A stretch of 64,000 nt of DNA from NCBI GenBank assembly GCA_034336665.1, contig CM067584.1, forward strand, positions 124,001-188,000, given 5' to 3'. Shown piece after piece: positions 44,548 through 55,400 of this stretch (positions are counted from its first letter, which is position 1; the number at the start of each line of letters is the position of its first letter). The notes beneath the pieces are model-generated. The model did not search any database, was not told where the DNA came from, and saw nothing but the letters and a program-made list of their open reading frames with translations. This DNA is from Luscinia megarhynchos (taxonomy: Eukaryota > Chordata > Aves > Passeriformes > Turdidae). The position numbers were made by a program, and so were the translations under genes.

Positions 44548-45060
44548 CCTGCTTAATCATGGGATCCTGGACACTTAATCATGGAATCCTGGGCACTTAA
44601 TCATGGGGTCCTGGAGTGGTTTGGGTTGGAAGGACCTTAAATCCCACCCAGTGCCACCCCTGCCATGGCAGGGACAGCTCCCGCTGTCCCAAGCTCCATC
44701 CAGCCTGGCCTTGGGCACTTCCAGGCACTTCCACAGCCTCTCTAGGAATTCCAACCCAGCTCCTCCCCACCCTCATTCCATCCCAAATCCAATTTAAATC
44801 TCCCCTTTCCCAGTGGAAGCCATTCCCTGTGTCCTGTCCCTCCATCCCTTGTCCCCAGTCCCTCTCCAGCTCTCCTGGAGCCCCTTCAGGCCCTGCAAGG
44901 GGCTCTGAGCTCTCCCTGGATCCTTCCCTTCCCCAGGTGAACATTCCCAGCTCTCCCAGCCCGGCTCCAGCAGCTTCACATCCTCCAGGTGAGGTCCCAG
45001 CTCTGCAGGTGGGGTCTCACCTGAGTGAGGCCCAGGGGCAGAATCCCCCCAGAGCTGCTG
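44548..45060 (-). mobile_element. CR1 LINE 3' fragment with a small tail array
   Basis: Begins with three CTTAATCATGGGATCCTGG units, then GTTTGGGTTGGAAGGACCTT and about 450 bases of CR1 sequence. Confidence 0.85.
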
Positions 45061-46300
45061 CCCAGGCTGGGGGTCAGCCCAGGCTCGATGCAAACCAGTC
45101 TCAGTGGGATTTATTTCCATTTATTTGCATTGCATAACCAGAGGACTCCTCCTATAATAGCCCCAGCTCTGAGAGGCTGCAGCCCTGAAGTAGGAGGAGA
45201 AATTTCCCCAAAAGCAGGGAGGAAAAAGCTTCACAATATCCAAAAGGAGAGAAAAAAAGAATGAAGAAAAACATCCCTCTATTTTCCCAGAAGAGCTCGT
45301 GGGTATTGACAGGAAGAGACTCCCTAACGCTTGCACTGTGAACTCCCCTGGGGAGGTTTGGCCTCAGCAGCAGCAGAGCTATAAATTTCTCATTTTTAAC
45401 CCCAAAACCCCCATCTTCAATTCCCACCGTCCCAACCATGGGAAACACATTGGCAATGCTCAGATGAGCTCAAAAATAACATTTTCCCCTCCTTGCACAC
45501 ACAGCACCCGGGTTTTTTTACCCATTACAGAGGTTTAGGGCGATTTTTGGAGCCGTTTGCTCAGCAGGGAAGGTCAGAACTTTCCTGGCTCTGAGAACAC
45601 CCAAGTGGGGTGACACGCTCTGAACTCTTGTGTCCTTTAAGGACAGCTGGATCAAATAACTCCTCTGGGCTCCCTGGAGTGATCTGGTGAAGCAGAGAAA
45701 TTAATTAATTAACTAAACACTCCAAATCCTGGGGTGTTCACATGAGCCACGCATGGAGGAGTTTCTGATTTACCAGGATGGTAATAAATACACCCCAAAG
45801 TATAATTACAATAAAACCTGAGGTTGGTTTTTTAAAGTCTTCTCCAAATCTCTCATCACACAACTCTTTATCTCCACAAATAAACACTCCCCATCCAGGC
45901 AGACCAACTGAACACATTTTTCCTGCCTGGAAAAAGCCGTAAAAAGAGGAATTTTGGTGCACAGCTGCCCAGTTTACAGAGCTGGAGGAGGAATAGTCTG
46001 ATTTAGAGGCTTGGGATGCAAAGAACTCGGACCTCAGTCGGGGCTGATTTTGTCCCTGCGGCTGCTCCGCAGTCGGGATCCCGAGCCAACAGCTCCATCT
46101 CCCGTCCGAGCCGGGCTGCAGCGCCAGGGCTGGCTTCACACGGCTGAATACCCCAAAAAATCCGCTCCGTGACCCGGTCCCTGTTTAGGGGCTGGGAAAT
46201 GCCTGAGTTTGACTCCACCACTCACCTGGAAAGGGCATCCCGAGGATCTCGGCGTCCGGGGATACTCGAGCTGATTAACCAGGGTCTTTATAGCTGTTAA
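45060..46300. other. Intergenic DNA, no gene recognised
   Basis: Unique sequence between PRNP and the Shadoo-like gene. I looked specifically for a doppel-like (PRND) ORF and found none. A locally CpG-richer patch lies at about 46030-46260. Confidence 0.5.
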
Positions 46301-46307
46301 GAGGTTG

Positions 46308-46345
46308 TGGTGGTTTTTTTTTGTTTTGTGGGGCTTTTTGGGGGG

Positions 46346-46376
<31 letters not shown>

Positions 46377-46430
46377 GTTTTTAATTTTATTTTGTTTTGG
46401 TTTTTTTCTTTGTTTTGTTTTTTCCTGCAG
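46308..46430 (+). repeat. T/G-rich GTTTT tract
   Basis: About 120 bases of TTTTGTTTTG and GTTTGTTTG, directly followed by the CR1 end at 46434. Confidence 0.85.
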
Positions 46431-46433
46431 GGG

Positions 46434-46790
46434 GGCTGGAAATTAAACCGGGGTTGGAGGGGACCATAAATCCCTTAAATCCCACCCAGTGCCATCCCTG
46501 CCGCGGCAAGGACGTCTCCCACTGTCCCAGGCTCCATCCAACCCAGCCTTGGACACTTCCAGGGATCCGGGAACACCCACAGCTTTTTTGGGAATCCCAT
46601 CCCAGCCACTCCCCGCCCTCCCGGCCAGGAATTCCTTCTCAAACCCCATCTAACTGCTGCCCTCCGGCAGTAGGAAACATTTCCCCTTGTCCTGGCTCTC
46701 CGTGTCCGTGTGAAAAATCCTTCCTACATCAGAAGCATCCCCGTGTCTTTCTCACTGATGGAGGGGAAAGGCAAGAAAAATTCGGGAATG
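46434..46790 (-). mobile_element. CR1 LINE 3' fragment
   Basis: GGTTGGAGGGGACCATAAAT, then CCAGTGCCATCCCTGC and CTTCCAGGGATCCGGGAACA. Reverse-oriented CR1. Confidence 0.82.
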
Positions 46791-47790
46791 TGATTTAGGA
46801 AGTGTGGGGTCCTTCCTGCAGCGTTTCTGGACTCGAATCAGGGCCAGGAGCAGCAAATACTCCTGAGAGATGCAGAGACTGAAGTCTAACCCGGGCCTGG
46901 ATGCAAAATGGTGGAAAAATGCAAATCTGAGCTGTGGCCAGAGGTTCTGCCGGGTTCTTTTGGTGTTTTCAAACGAGCCCATTAAATAAAAACCCCTCGG
47001 TGCATTGTAGGTGTGGGTGGGTTTGTACAGCCCAGAAGCTGTTCCTCGGCCAGGGATGCTGATCATTTGGACAAGACTGTGGCCTCGGTGACATCCCTGC
47101 TCCAAAAAGTTGCTGCATCCCTTAGGAGCCAAATGACTTGTGTAATATTTTTAAAGAATATTGTAAAAGAGCCCCAAAAATAAATATCTGTTTCCTGGGG
47201 CTCAACCTCCCCCCCGCTCCCGGGGAGATGATAAGGACATTCATATCCCCAAACCCCCTAATTCCCAGGAGAGGTGAGCGACTCACAGCCAGCCTCAAAA
47301 CACCCTCACTGAGCACTCACCTGCTTAATTAATAAGATTACACCTGCCCAGAAGCTTTTTTAGGATAATTTTCCACCTGGCATAGCTTTATTTTCTGTTC
47401 TCACAGCAATGGTTGAGCTGCTGCGGCTAAAATCTGGATTTGGGGAAGGTTTAACCCCCCCCGGACAGGGATTAGAGAAGAAAACGCAGCTGCTGGAGGA
47501 GAAATCATCCCTCACTGCACCTTTTCATCTCTTCCACGCAGGATTTGCCTCCTCTCTGACAAACACAAAGCACCTGAGAGAGGGTCAGTCCAATAGCTGC
47601 GTGTGTTTTGGTCGGGAAATGCTGAAAATTGGGTTATCAAGGATTGGGATGGATCATATCAAAGGCAGAGAGAAGTGACCAAGCAGGGTTTGTCCCAGGC
47701 AGCCTCCCTCGGAGATCCCCGTTCCCCGCGTGGCTCCCAGAGCTAAAGACGATGGATTTGGTTAAAATCCGAGATGTCTCAAGGCCAAAC

Positions 47791-47796
47791 TTTATT
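47791..47796 (-). terminator. SPRN: Shadoo-like gene polyadenylation signal
   Basis: TTTATT on the plus strand (AATAAA on minus), 355 bases beyond the stop codon of the Shadoo-like ORF. It defines a compact 3' UTR. Confidence 0.55.
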
Positions 47797-48150
47797 GCAA
47801 GGCGGAGGGCTCCGTTTCTAAGCCCCGCACCCCCCTCCCGGCGAGTCCCAGCGCTCTTCTGGGGGGAAAGGAGCGGGTTTTGGTAAAGCCGTGCAGCGGG
47901 AATCCAGGGTCCGGCAATGCTGCGGGTGCGATTTCCGGAGGTCCTTGAAGGGCTGGCGCGGCTCAGGTGCTGTGCCAGGTGGGGTTCGCAGGATCCATCC
48001 GGTCCCGGCTGGGGTTCGCAGGATCCGTGCTGCTCCCGGTGAGCACCGTGCCGGCTGTCCAGCCTCTCCCCGCTCCCCAAGCCACATCCAATCCCCCAGG
48101 CAGTCATTTCTCTCAGAAACGCGGGAGGGCCGGGGGTCCCGTGCGCCCCC

Positions 48151-48606
48151 TCAGCGCTGCAGCCCGTGGCTGAGCAGGCAGGCTCCCGATGCCAGCAGCA
48201 GGGCGAGCCCGAGCGCAGCGCGCCGCTCCCGGAGGGCTCTGCTGGGGGATCCCCGCTTGCCCCCTAGCTCGGGCCAGCCCCCGGCGTGGAACCCACCCGC
48301 GGGTGGCGGCTGCCGAGCCGCCGGGATGCCGTGACCCAGGCGGGACGGCCGCGGGCGGCCGAGCAGCCCCATCCCGTAGCCCGCGGCAGCTCCGGCCGCG
48401 ATGGCTCCAGCCACCTTGGAGCCGCGGCCCGGGGCGCCCCCGCCTCGGGACACGGCTCTGAAGCCCCCCCGGAGCCCCCCGGCCCCGGGGCTCCTCCCGC
48501 CGGCCCCGCTCCTCCCGCCGGCCCCGCGGCGGCCGCCGGCAGCGTCGCTGAGGAGGGCGAGCAGCAGCATCAGCGCCCAGCACCAGGCGTGGTCCAGGGG
48601 CCGCAT
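48151..48606 (-). CDS. SPRN: Shadoo-like prion-family protein (SPRN family), PRNP-linked
   Basis: A single-exon 151-aa ORF, start codon complementing 48604-48606, stop at 48151-48153. Features: signal peptide (residues 1-24, WALMLLLALLSDAAG), an Arg/Gly region (GGRSGAGGRS and similar, 25-62), a prion-like hydrophobic segment VAGAIAAGAAAGYGMG (65-80), a Pro/Gly-rich stretch, and a hydrophobic C-terminus (about 132-148) suited to GPI attachment. This is the Shadoo domain order, about the family's usual length; there are no cysteines in the mature central part and I see no N-glycosylation sequon. A 3' splice site (CTCCGCAG) at 48617 lies just before the ATG, as in SPRN genes with a noncoding first exon. 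Its position beside PRNP, convergent, suggests the Sho2/SPRNB lineage rather than SPRN of the ECHS1/MTG1 locus. Paralogue assignment is inferred. Confidence 0.78.
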   Translation of the reverse strand: MRPLDHAWCWALMLLLALLSDAAGGRRGAGGRSGAGGRSPGAGGLRGGFRAVSRGGGAPGRGSKVAGAIAAGAAAGYGMGLLGRPRPSRLGHGIPAARQPPPAGGFHAGGWPELGGKRGSPSRALRERRAALGLALLLASGACLLSHGLQR

Positions 48607-48739
48607 CCTGCCCCACCTGCGGAGCAACGAGGGGCGCTGAGAGCAGCGATCCTGGCCCCCAGCAACGCCCGCCCGCCTCGAACCGAGTTCCTGGTTTGGG
48701 TGATTTTTGGGTTTCATTTACGTATTTGGGTTTCATTTA

Positions 48740-48895
48740 CGTATTGAACTCGTTCACCTTCGAGGTGGGAGGGACCCGCAAGGATCCTGTGCAACTCTTC
48801 GGTGGGTTGGTTGATGAGGAAGTGTTGGGTCACAGGTTGGACTTGGTGACCTCAAAAGTCTTCCAACCTGGTTCATTCTGTGGGTCTGTGATGCT
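48740..48895 (+). mobile_element. CR1 LINE 3' end, plus orientation
   Basis: TTCGAGGTGGGAGGGACCCG; AGTGTTGGGTCACAGGTTGG; ACTTGGTGACCTCAAAAGTC; TTCCAACCTGGTTCATTCTG. This is a sense-oriented CR1 terminus that runs directly into the ATTCTGTG array. Confidence 0.72.
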
Positions 48896-49325
48896 GCGAG
48901 TCTGTGGATCTGTGGTTCTGTGTGTCTATGAGTCTTTGGTTCTGTGAGTGTCTGATTCTGGGAGTCTGTGGTTCTGCGAGTCTGTGTGCCTGTGTCTCTG
49001 ATTCTGTGAGTCTCTGATTCTGTGAGTCTCTGATTCTGTGGTTCTGTGAGTCTGATTCTGTGAATCTAATTCTGTGAGTCTCTGATTCTGTGAGTCTGTG
49101 GCTCTGAGTGTGGTTCTGACTCTGTGGTTCTTAATCTGTGGATCAGTGATGCTGTGTGCAAGTCTGGATCTGTGAGTCTGTGGATCTTTGAGCCTGTGAT
49201 TCTGAGTCTGTGGATCTGTGACACTGCGTATGTGAGTCTGTGGATCTGTCAGTCTGATTCTGTGGTTCTGTGAGTCTGTGGATCTGTGATTCTATATGTC
49301 TGTGAGTCTGTTTCCGTGAGTGGCA
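48880..49325 (+). repeat. Expanded CR1-tail array (GATTCTGTGAGTCTGTGG)
   Basis: About 440 bases of 8-bp-based units (ATTCTGTG, AGTCTGTG, GGATCTGTG), contiguous with the CR1 3' end. This is the plus-orientation counterpart of the array at 6505-7275. Confidence 0.88.
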
Positions 49326-49389
49326 CATACAGGGAGGGATCAAACCCCCAAACTTGGTGTTATTAGCACCAAGCTAACCTCAGTGTCTT

Positions 49390-49880
49390 TAATCTCAATA
49401 TATTATCTCTATTTATCTCTATATGATCTCTGTTTGTATCAATATATTATCTCTATTTATCTCAATATGTTATCACTATTTATCTCCAGATATTATCTCT
49501 ATTTTATGTTTTATCTATATATTCAATTATTGTCAGATCACTACATAGATATATAATTATACTATATATGTATAATTATAAATAATTAGATATATATTAT
49601 ATACATATCATACATATAACAATATGTGATCAATAACCAGTAATTTCTAATAGAGACCATAATATATAGTAATAGTTAATGTTGTGTATTATATATTATT
49701 ATATATTATTATATTGTGATATTGGTAAATATTATGTGAGTATATTTTTCTGTATTAATCCATATTTTCATATATTATATTGATGTAGTTAATACATTCC
49801 AGTGGATGATGTCCCTGCCCATGGCCAGGGGTTGGCCTGGATGATCTTTAACGCCCCATCCCAGGATTCTGTGATTTAAC
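49390..49880 (+). repeat. AT-rich TATCTCTATTTATCTC repeat and CR1 end
   Basis: AT-rich degenerate repeats to about 49790, then a plus-oriented CR1 end (GGGTTGGCCTGGATGATCTT.. in part: TTGGCCTGGATGATCTTTAA, ending AGGATTCTGTGATT). Confidence 0.72.
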
Positions 49881-50649
49881 GCATTACTGCACATTTTCAC
49901 CTCATCCCATACTTTTACCAAGCAGGGAGGGTGGGCAGCGAGGGGCAAACAAACTCTCCTGACTCCCCAAATTCCCAAATTCCCAAATTCCCGCTGCGGA
50001 GCTCCGGAGTCCCGGATGAGCTCCTGGCCCCTTCCCGCCCCCGCAGCCCCGGCTGAGCAGACAGACTCATTGTGCTGAAGCTGCTGAGCCATCGCGGGCA
50101 CGAACTCATCCCCAAAGCAGCCGGGCCGTGTTGACAAAAGCCTTTTGACAAAGCAGAGCCCCCCTGGCCCGCAGCCCCGGCCGCGGCATCCCTGTGTCAG
50201 CGATTCCCTCCCCGCTGGAAGGTGCCAAGCCTGACCCCCTCCTTCCAAACCCACCGCTTCAAAAATGAAAATCGGCCTTGATTTATTTAATTTGCCTGGT
50301 TTTCCTGCTCTGCTGCTCCAGCTATTTGGGTTATTTTAAAGAAAGCGCGGAGAAGTGTCCCCCTTCCAGCTGTTGGCAGCTGCACTACCACTGGAAACAC
50401 CACAAAACCGGACGGTGAATCCCAAAAAATCCCAACACAAGGATTTTTCCCTACCTATTTCCCCCCACTCTACTTCCCCAAACTTAGGGATCACCAGCCA
50501 GGGAAAATCCCAGCGCTGGAGCATCCCGAGGCTCCTGTTCCCACCCCAACCTCCAGCTCAGGTGTGCACCAAACCCTTCTGGTCTTCACCTTTCTCGGCA
50601 CCCAATTCCTTCTCTTTTCACCCCACAAATCCAGGGGTGCTGCCCTTAC

Positions 50650-50765
50650 CCGTGCGCCGGCGCCGCTGCTGGCTCTTCCCGTGTGTGCCCGCCGGGCTGG
50701 GCTGGCTGCGGGATTCCCGCAGGGATGAGCGGCAGGTCCTGCCCCTCCTGCGGGGAGGGATAACG
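50650..50765 (-). promoter_or_regulatory. SPRN: Probable noncoding exon 1 and promoter of the Shadoo-like gene
   Basis: A CpG-rich block with a good minus-strand donor (CACGG/GTAAGGGC) ending at 50650. Joining it to the acceptor at 48617 gives a 2-kb intron that holds CR1 ends and tandem repeats. Exon start and TSS are not determined. Confidence 0.45.
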
Positions 50766-50769
50766 CGAT

Positions 50770-51335
50770 GGGCTGGCTGAGCTCCGGACAGCCGGGACAC
50801 CAAAACAACCCGAGTTTTACCTTCGGGGAGAGAAATACCCAAGGGATGGAGCCTGCCGGCCCCAGTGCCTGGGGATAAATAATTTCCGAGGGCTGGATAA
50901 TATTCCAAATATTCTCAATATTATCAGAGCTATAACTCCTCCGTGTATGGCTCCTGTGCACACTCCAGGATTTGGAGTGCTTAGCTAATTAATTAATTCC
51001 TCTACTTCACCAGATCAGATTATTTGTTACCAGATCGTATTACTATTACCAGAGGGATTATTTGATCCAGCTGTCTGTAAAGGACACAAGAGTTCAGAGC
51101 ATGTCGCCCCAATACTCCCCAAAAATCCTCCAGAAATCTAGATGTGAGTCTGTAAATCTAGAAGGTGAGAGCATTCTCATCGGGAAACCTTTCCATGGGA
51201 TTCAGGCAGGTTTTACTCTTTTCCCTCATCTCATTTTTTACTTATTTCCATGGCATTTCTACCCACACAAAGTGATTTATTTTGGACAAGCTAGGCTCTG
51301 ACTCAGGGGGTTTCATTCTGCATTAAGTTGCTACA
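50770..51335. other. Intergenic DNA between the Shadoo-like gene and RASSF2
   Basis: Unique sequence without a supported gene. The two minus-strand genes are head-to-tail here. Confidence 0.5.
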
Positions 51336-51337
51336 TA

Positions 51338-52458
51338 TTTTATTTTATTTCTTTGTTAATCCACGCAGCAGTGCCACAATCATCCTTCAAACACATCAAA
51401 AACTCCTCTCGCTGTACAACACTTTCCTGAACATGAGTTAAAGGTGGAAAAGGTACCATCAAAATTTAAAAAAAAATAATTACAAAGATGCATTGCAAAA
51501 ACTCAAAGGTAGGGAGAGAAAGTCAGAGGTTTAGTTCACATCGAGGTATAAAATGGATATTGCTGGTTTAGCCTGGGAGGAAAGAGATTTTTCCAGCTGC
51601 TGCTGGTGATGGAGCCAGCCTGGTCCTGGGTTCACCAGAATAATTTGCTGGCACCTCTGGAAAATGAGATTTGGAAAATAAAATCCTCTTTATTTCTGCC
51701 TCCCCTTCCTCCTGCCTTTCCCCCTTTCCCACCCAGCATCCCTCAAGATGCTCGAGGCCCTCAGCCATCCCTGCAAGTGCTATTTGGCATTTACAGCTAC
51801 CAGAGAGGTTTGACATTGTGGTTTTCTTAAAAATCCCTAAATATTAGTGCAAATTAGAGCAGGGGGACAGAGGGGGCCGCACAACCAGATGCAGGGTTGG
51901 GGAAGGTGCTGGAAAAAATGGGATTTTCTCCTGTGCTGGAAATCCACCTGTGAGCTCCCAAGTCAGGGTTAAATCCCCCCCAAAAATCTCAGCCAACCCT
52001 TCGGATTTACAAAATCCTCCCAACACCTGTGAATTATTGCGGTAGGTATGTGCTTTTCTCTAAAAAAAACAAAAAAAAGAGGAATTTTTTGTGCTCTCTT
52101 GCAGCAGGTCCTTCACTGGGAGCCACGTTGGGCATTTCCAAACTGAGCCCCCAAAATTCCAGCTCTGGAATGCTGGCAGCCCTGGCTCAGCCTGTCCTTG
52201 CCTTTGTGCTGCTCACAGATTTCCTCTTTTGTTGTTGCTGTTTTTCCTTTTTTTTGTTGGTTTTTTTTTTTTCTCCCCGTGTTTTCCAGGGATTTAAGGT
52301 TTTGGCTGAAGCTGTCGCCAGGTCTTCCTGGGAAGAGCCCCCGAGGACTCTGTGGGGGTGAAGGCGTGGGAGGGGGTTTGGCTCGGGGCTGGAGCCATCC
52401 AGATGGACACCAGGAGTGTTTTGGGGCTGGGATTTGGTGCAGCACATCCCACGGACGC
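51338..52458 (-). other. RASSF2: RASSF2 3' UTR (minimum estimate)
   Basis: Noncoding sequence following the RASSF2 stop. Minus-strand AATAAA signals (TTTATT on plus) occur at 51689-51694 and in a doublet at about 51338-51348. Which is used is unknown, and mammalian RASSF2 has a long 3' UTR. Confidence 0.45.
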
Positions 52459-55400
52459 TCACATTGCCGTCGGGCCCTCGGAAATCTCCTCCAGCCTCTG
52501 CTCGATCATCAGCCTCAGGATGGAGTACCTGGAGCACAAGGGAAAAGGGATTTTCAGCAGAAAACCCTGAAATAATGCAAACTCAGCACTGGGGATGCAG
52601 GACTACACAAATGAATTTTTTGGGACCAAAGCAGCCCCCCCAGGAATGTCCTTCCCTCCCAGCGTCCCCCCCCAGCCCCACATACTTATGCTTCAGCTTC
52701 TTCACTTCCCGATCCTCCTCCTCCTCCAGCTTCTGGATGAAGCTCCTGAGGATGGGCATCTCAAATTTGATGTACTGGGCGACCTGGGTGGGACAGGAGC
52801 GGCAGGAAATGGTGAAGAGAGTGACGAATTGACCCCCCCTCACCCCATTCTCTCCTTAGATTTAACCAAGTATCCCAAAATTTTGCAGCAAACCCTAAAA
52901 AAATGATGTTTGTGACCATCAGCTCATGCAAACAAGTGAGAACTGGACAATTATTGAAAAAAAGGTCCACCTAAGGTTTATTTATTTTAATTCACCCACT
53001 GGCTGTGACAGGCGGCTCTATCTGAGCGTCCCCAGAGTCTCAGAGTCAAACTGACCCCAAAAGTGCCCGGTTTGAGCCGGGATTTCAGAGCCAGCAGATG
53101 GCACAAGGGAGCCGCTCCCACCCGGCTGGAAAAACAATTCGGCCGCGCTGAAACCGCTCAGCCGCGACCAGATTGGGGAGGGCACAACAGGGCGGGGGCG
53201 GCTGCTCCGCCCGGGGCTGGAAGATGCTCTGGGGACACAGAACACGGAGTTTCCCGTAGGATCGCGAGTTCCCACGGAGAGACACAGGAGCAAAGCCAGC
53301 ACGCATCTGCTCATCGGGGAAAAACTTCTCCCTGGGAGGGTGGGGAGGGGATGGGATGAAATTCCCAAAAAAGCTGTGGTTGCTCCTGGAACCCTGGAAG
53401 GTTGAATGGGGCTTGGAGCCACCTGGGACAGCGGGAGGTGTCCCTGCCATGGCAGGGAATTCTGAGAGTTCTAAGCTTGGCATTCCCAGGATTTTGGGGC
53501 AGAATTCCCCGATTTTGGGGCTGAATTTCCCAGAGTTTTGTGACTGAAATTCGCAGGATTTTGAAGATAAAATTCCCAAGATTTTCAGGCTGAAATTCTG
53601 AGAGTTCTAAGCTTGGAATCCCCAGGTTTTTGAGGGCAGAATTCCTGGGGTTTGAGTCACAATATTCCCAGGATTTTGGGTCTGAAATTCCCAGGATTTT
53701 TGGGCTGCAATTCCCAGATTTTCAGGGCTGAAATTATCGACTTTTTGGGGCTGGAATTCCCAGGGTTCAGGACTGAGTATTCCAGGATTTTGAGGCCAAA
53801 ATTTCCAGGGTTTTGGGGCCACTGGATGGGCTTTAAAGTCCCTCCAACCCAAACCACTCCACGATCCTGTGACCCCCCCCGGGTTTTTCCAAGCCCACCT
53901 GAGGGTGACACTCACGTCGTAGGTGACCTCTTCCACCTGGTCCTTCTCCATGAGGAACACCTTGGAGACCTGCTCGCAGGGGCCCTGCAGGATGCGGGCC
54001 AGCAGGGGGAAGTCGCTGCCGCGCAGCTTCTGCTTCTCTGCAACGCCAGAATCGCGGGGTGGGCACCGGCGGCGCTGCGGGGATAGGGGCGCTCCCGGAC
54101 GGGGTTAGGGGTGTTCATGTACAGGGTTTGGGGTGCTCATGTACAGAGGTTTGGGGTGCTCACATCAAGGAGTTTGGGATGCTCACATCAAGGGGGTTTC
54201 AGTGCTCGTGTCCAGGGGGTTGGGGTGCTCATGTCCAGGGGTTTGGGGTGCTCATGTCCAGGGGTTTGGGGTGCTCACATCCAGTGGTTTGGGGTGCTCA
54301 CATCCAGGGGTTTGAGGTGCTCATGTCCAGGGATTTGGGGTGCTCACATCCAGAGGTTTGGGATGCTCATGTCTGGGGGTTTGGGGCGCTCACACCCACG
54401 GGATTGGGGTGCTCACACCCAGGGGTTTGGGGTGCTCATATCAAGGAGGCTTCAGCGCTCATGTCTGGGGGTTTGGGGCGCTCACATCCAGGGGTTTGGG
54501 GTGCTCACATCCAAGGGTTTGGGGTGCTCACACCCAGGGGTTTGGGGTGCTCACATCCAGGGGTTTGGGGTGCTCACATCTAGGTGTTTGGGGTGCTCAC
54601 GTCCAGGGGTTCGGGGTGCTCACGTCCAGGGCTTTGGGGTGTTCACACCCAGGGGTTTGGGGTGCTTATGCCTGGGGGTTTGGGGTGCTCACATCCAGGG
54701 GTTTGGGGTGCTCGTGCAGGGTTTGGGGTGCTTATGTGTAGGGTTTGGGCTGCTCATGGGTGGGGGCTTGGGGTGCTCACGTTTGGGGGTTTCGGGTGCT
54801 CACACCCCGGGTAATTTGGGGCACTCACCTCCACTCGTGTGCACCATGTACAGAGCAAACTCCTCTGCAGAGTTCTCAATCTGGGGGGAGACACAAAGCT
54901 GTGCTGAAGGGACAGGTTCTGCCCTGGTATACCCTCTATATATGTAGGGTATAGATTTTATATATATAAAATTTAAATAAAATAGTTTTTATAAAATTAT
55001 ATGTATTATTATATATTAAACATTTAATATTAAATTGTATATTAAAATTATATTAAAACGTTATATATTTAATATGAAAATATTATATAAAATCTGAATG
55101 CAAATTTTATAAATATAACGATTTATATATAAAAATTCATATATATAATATCTGAATACAAATTACATAAATATAAATATATACAAATGTAAATGTAAAA
55201 ATAAATGTAAAAATAAAAATAAAAATAAAAATAAAAATAAAAATAAAAATAAAAATAAATAGAAATAGAAATAGAAATAGAAATAGAAATATAATTGGAA
55301 TGCAGGTTTTATACAATACAATATAAAAATATATTTATTTATTTTAAACACAACACAAGCTGCATTCAGAGCAGCCCAGGAGCACTGAGGGGAGGTGCAG

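Noticed and set aside
48113..48747. ORFs antisense to the Shadoo-like gene
   Set aside because: High-GC shadow frames. Only the minus frame shows the signal peptide, hydrophobic core and GPI-type tail in family order.
54059..54947. ORFs of Gly/Cys/Ser/His repeats on the plus strand
   Set aside because: 24-bp noncoding array inside a RASSF2 intron; all three frames are open equally.
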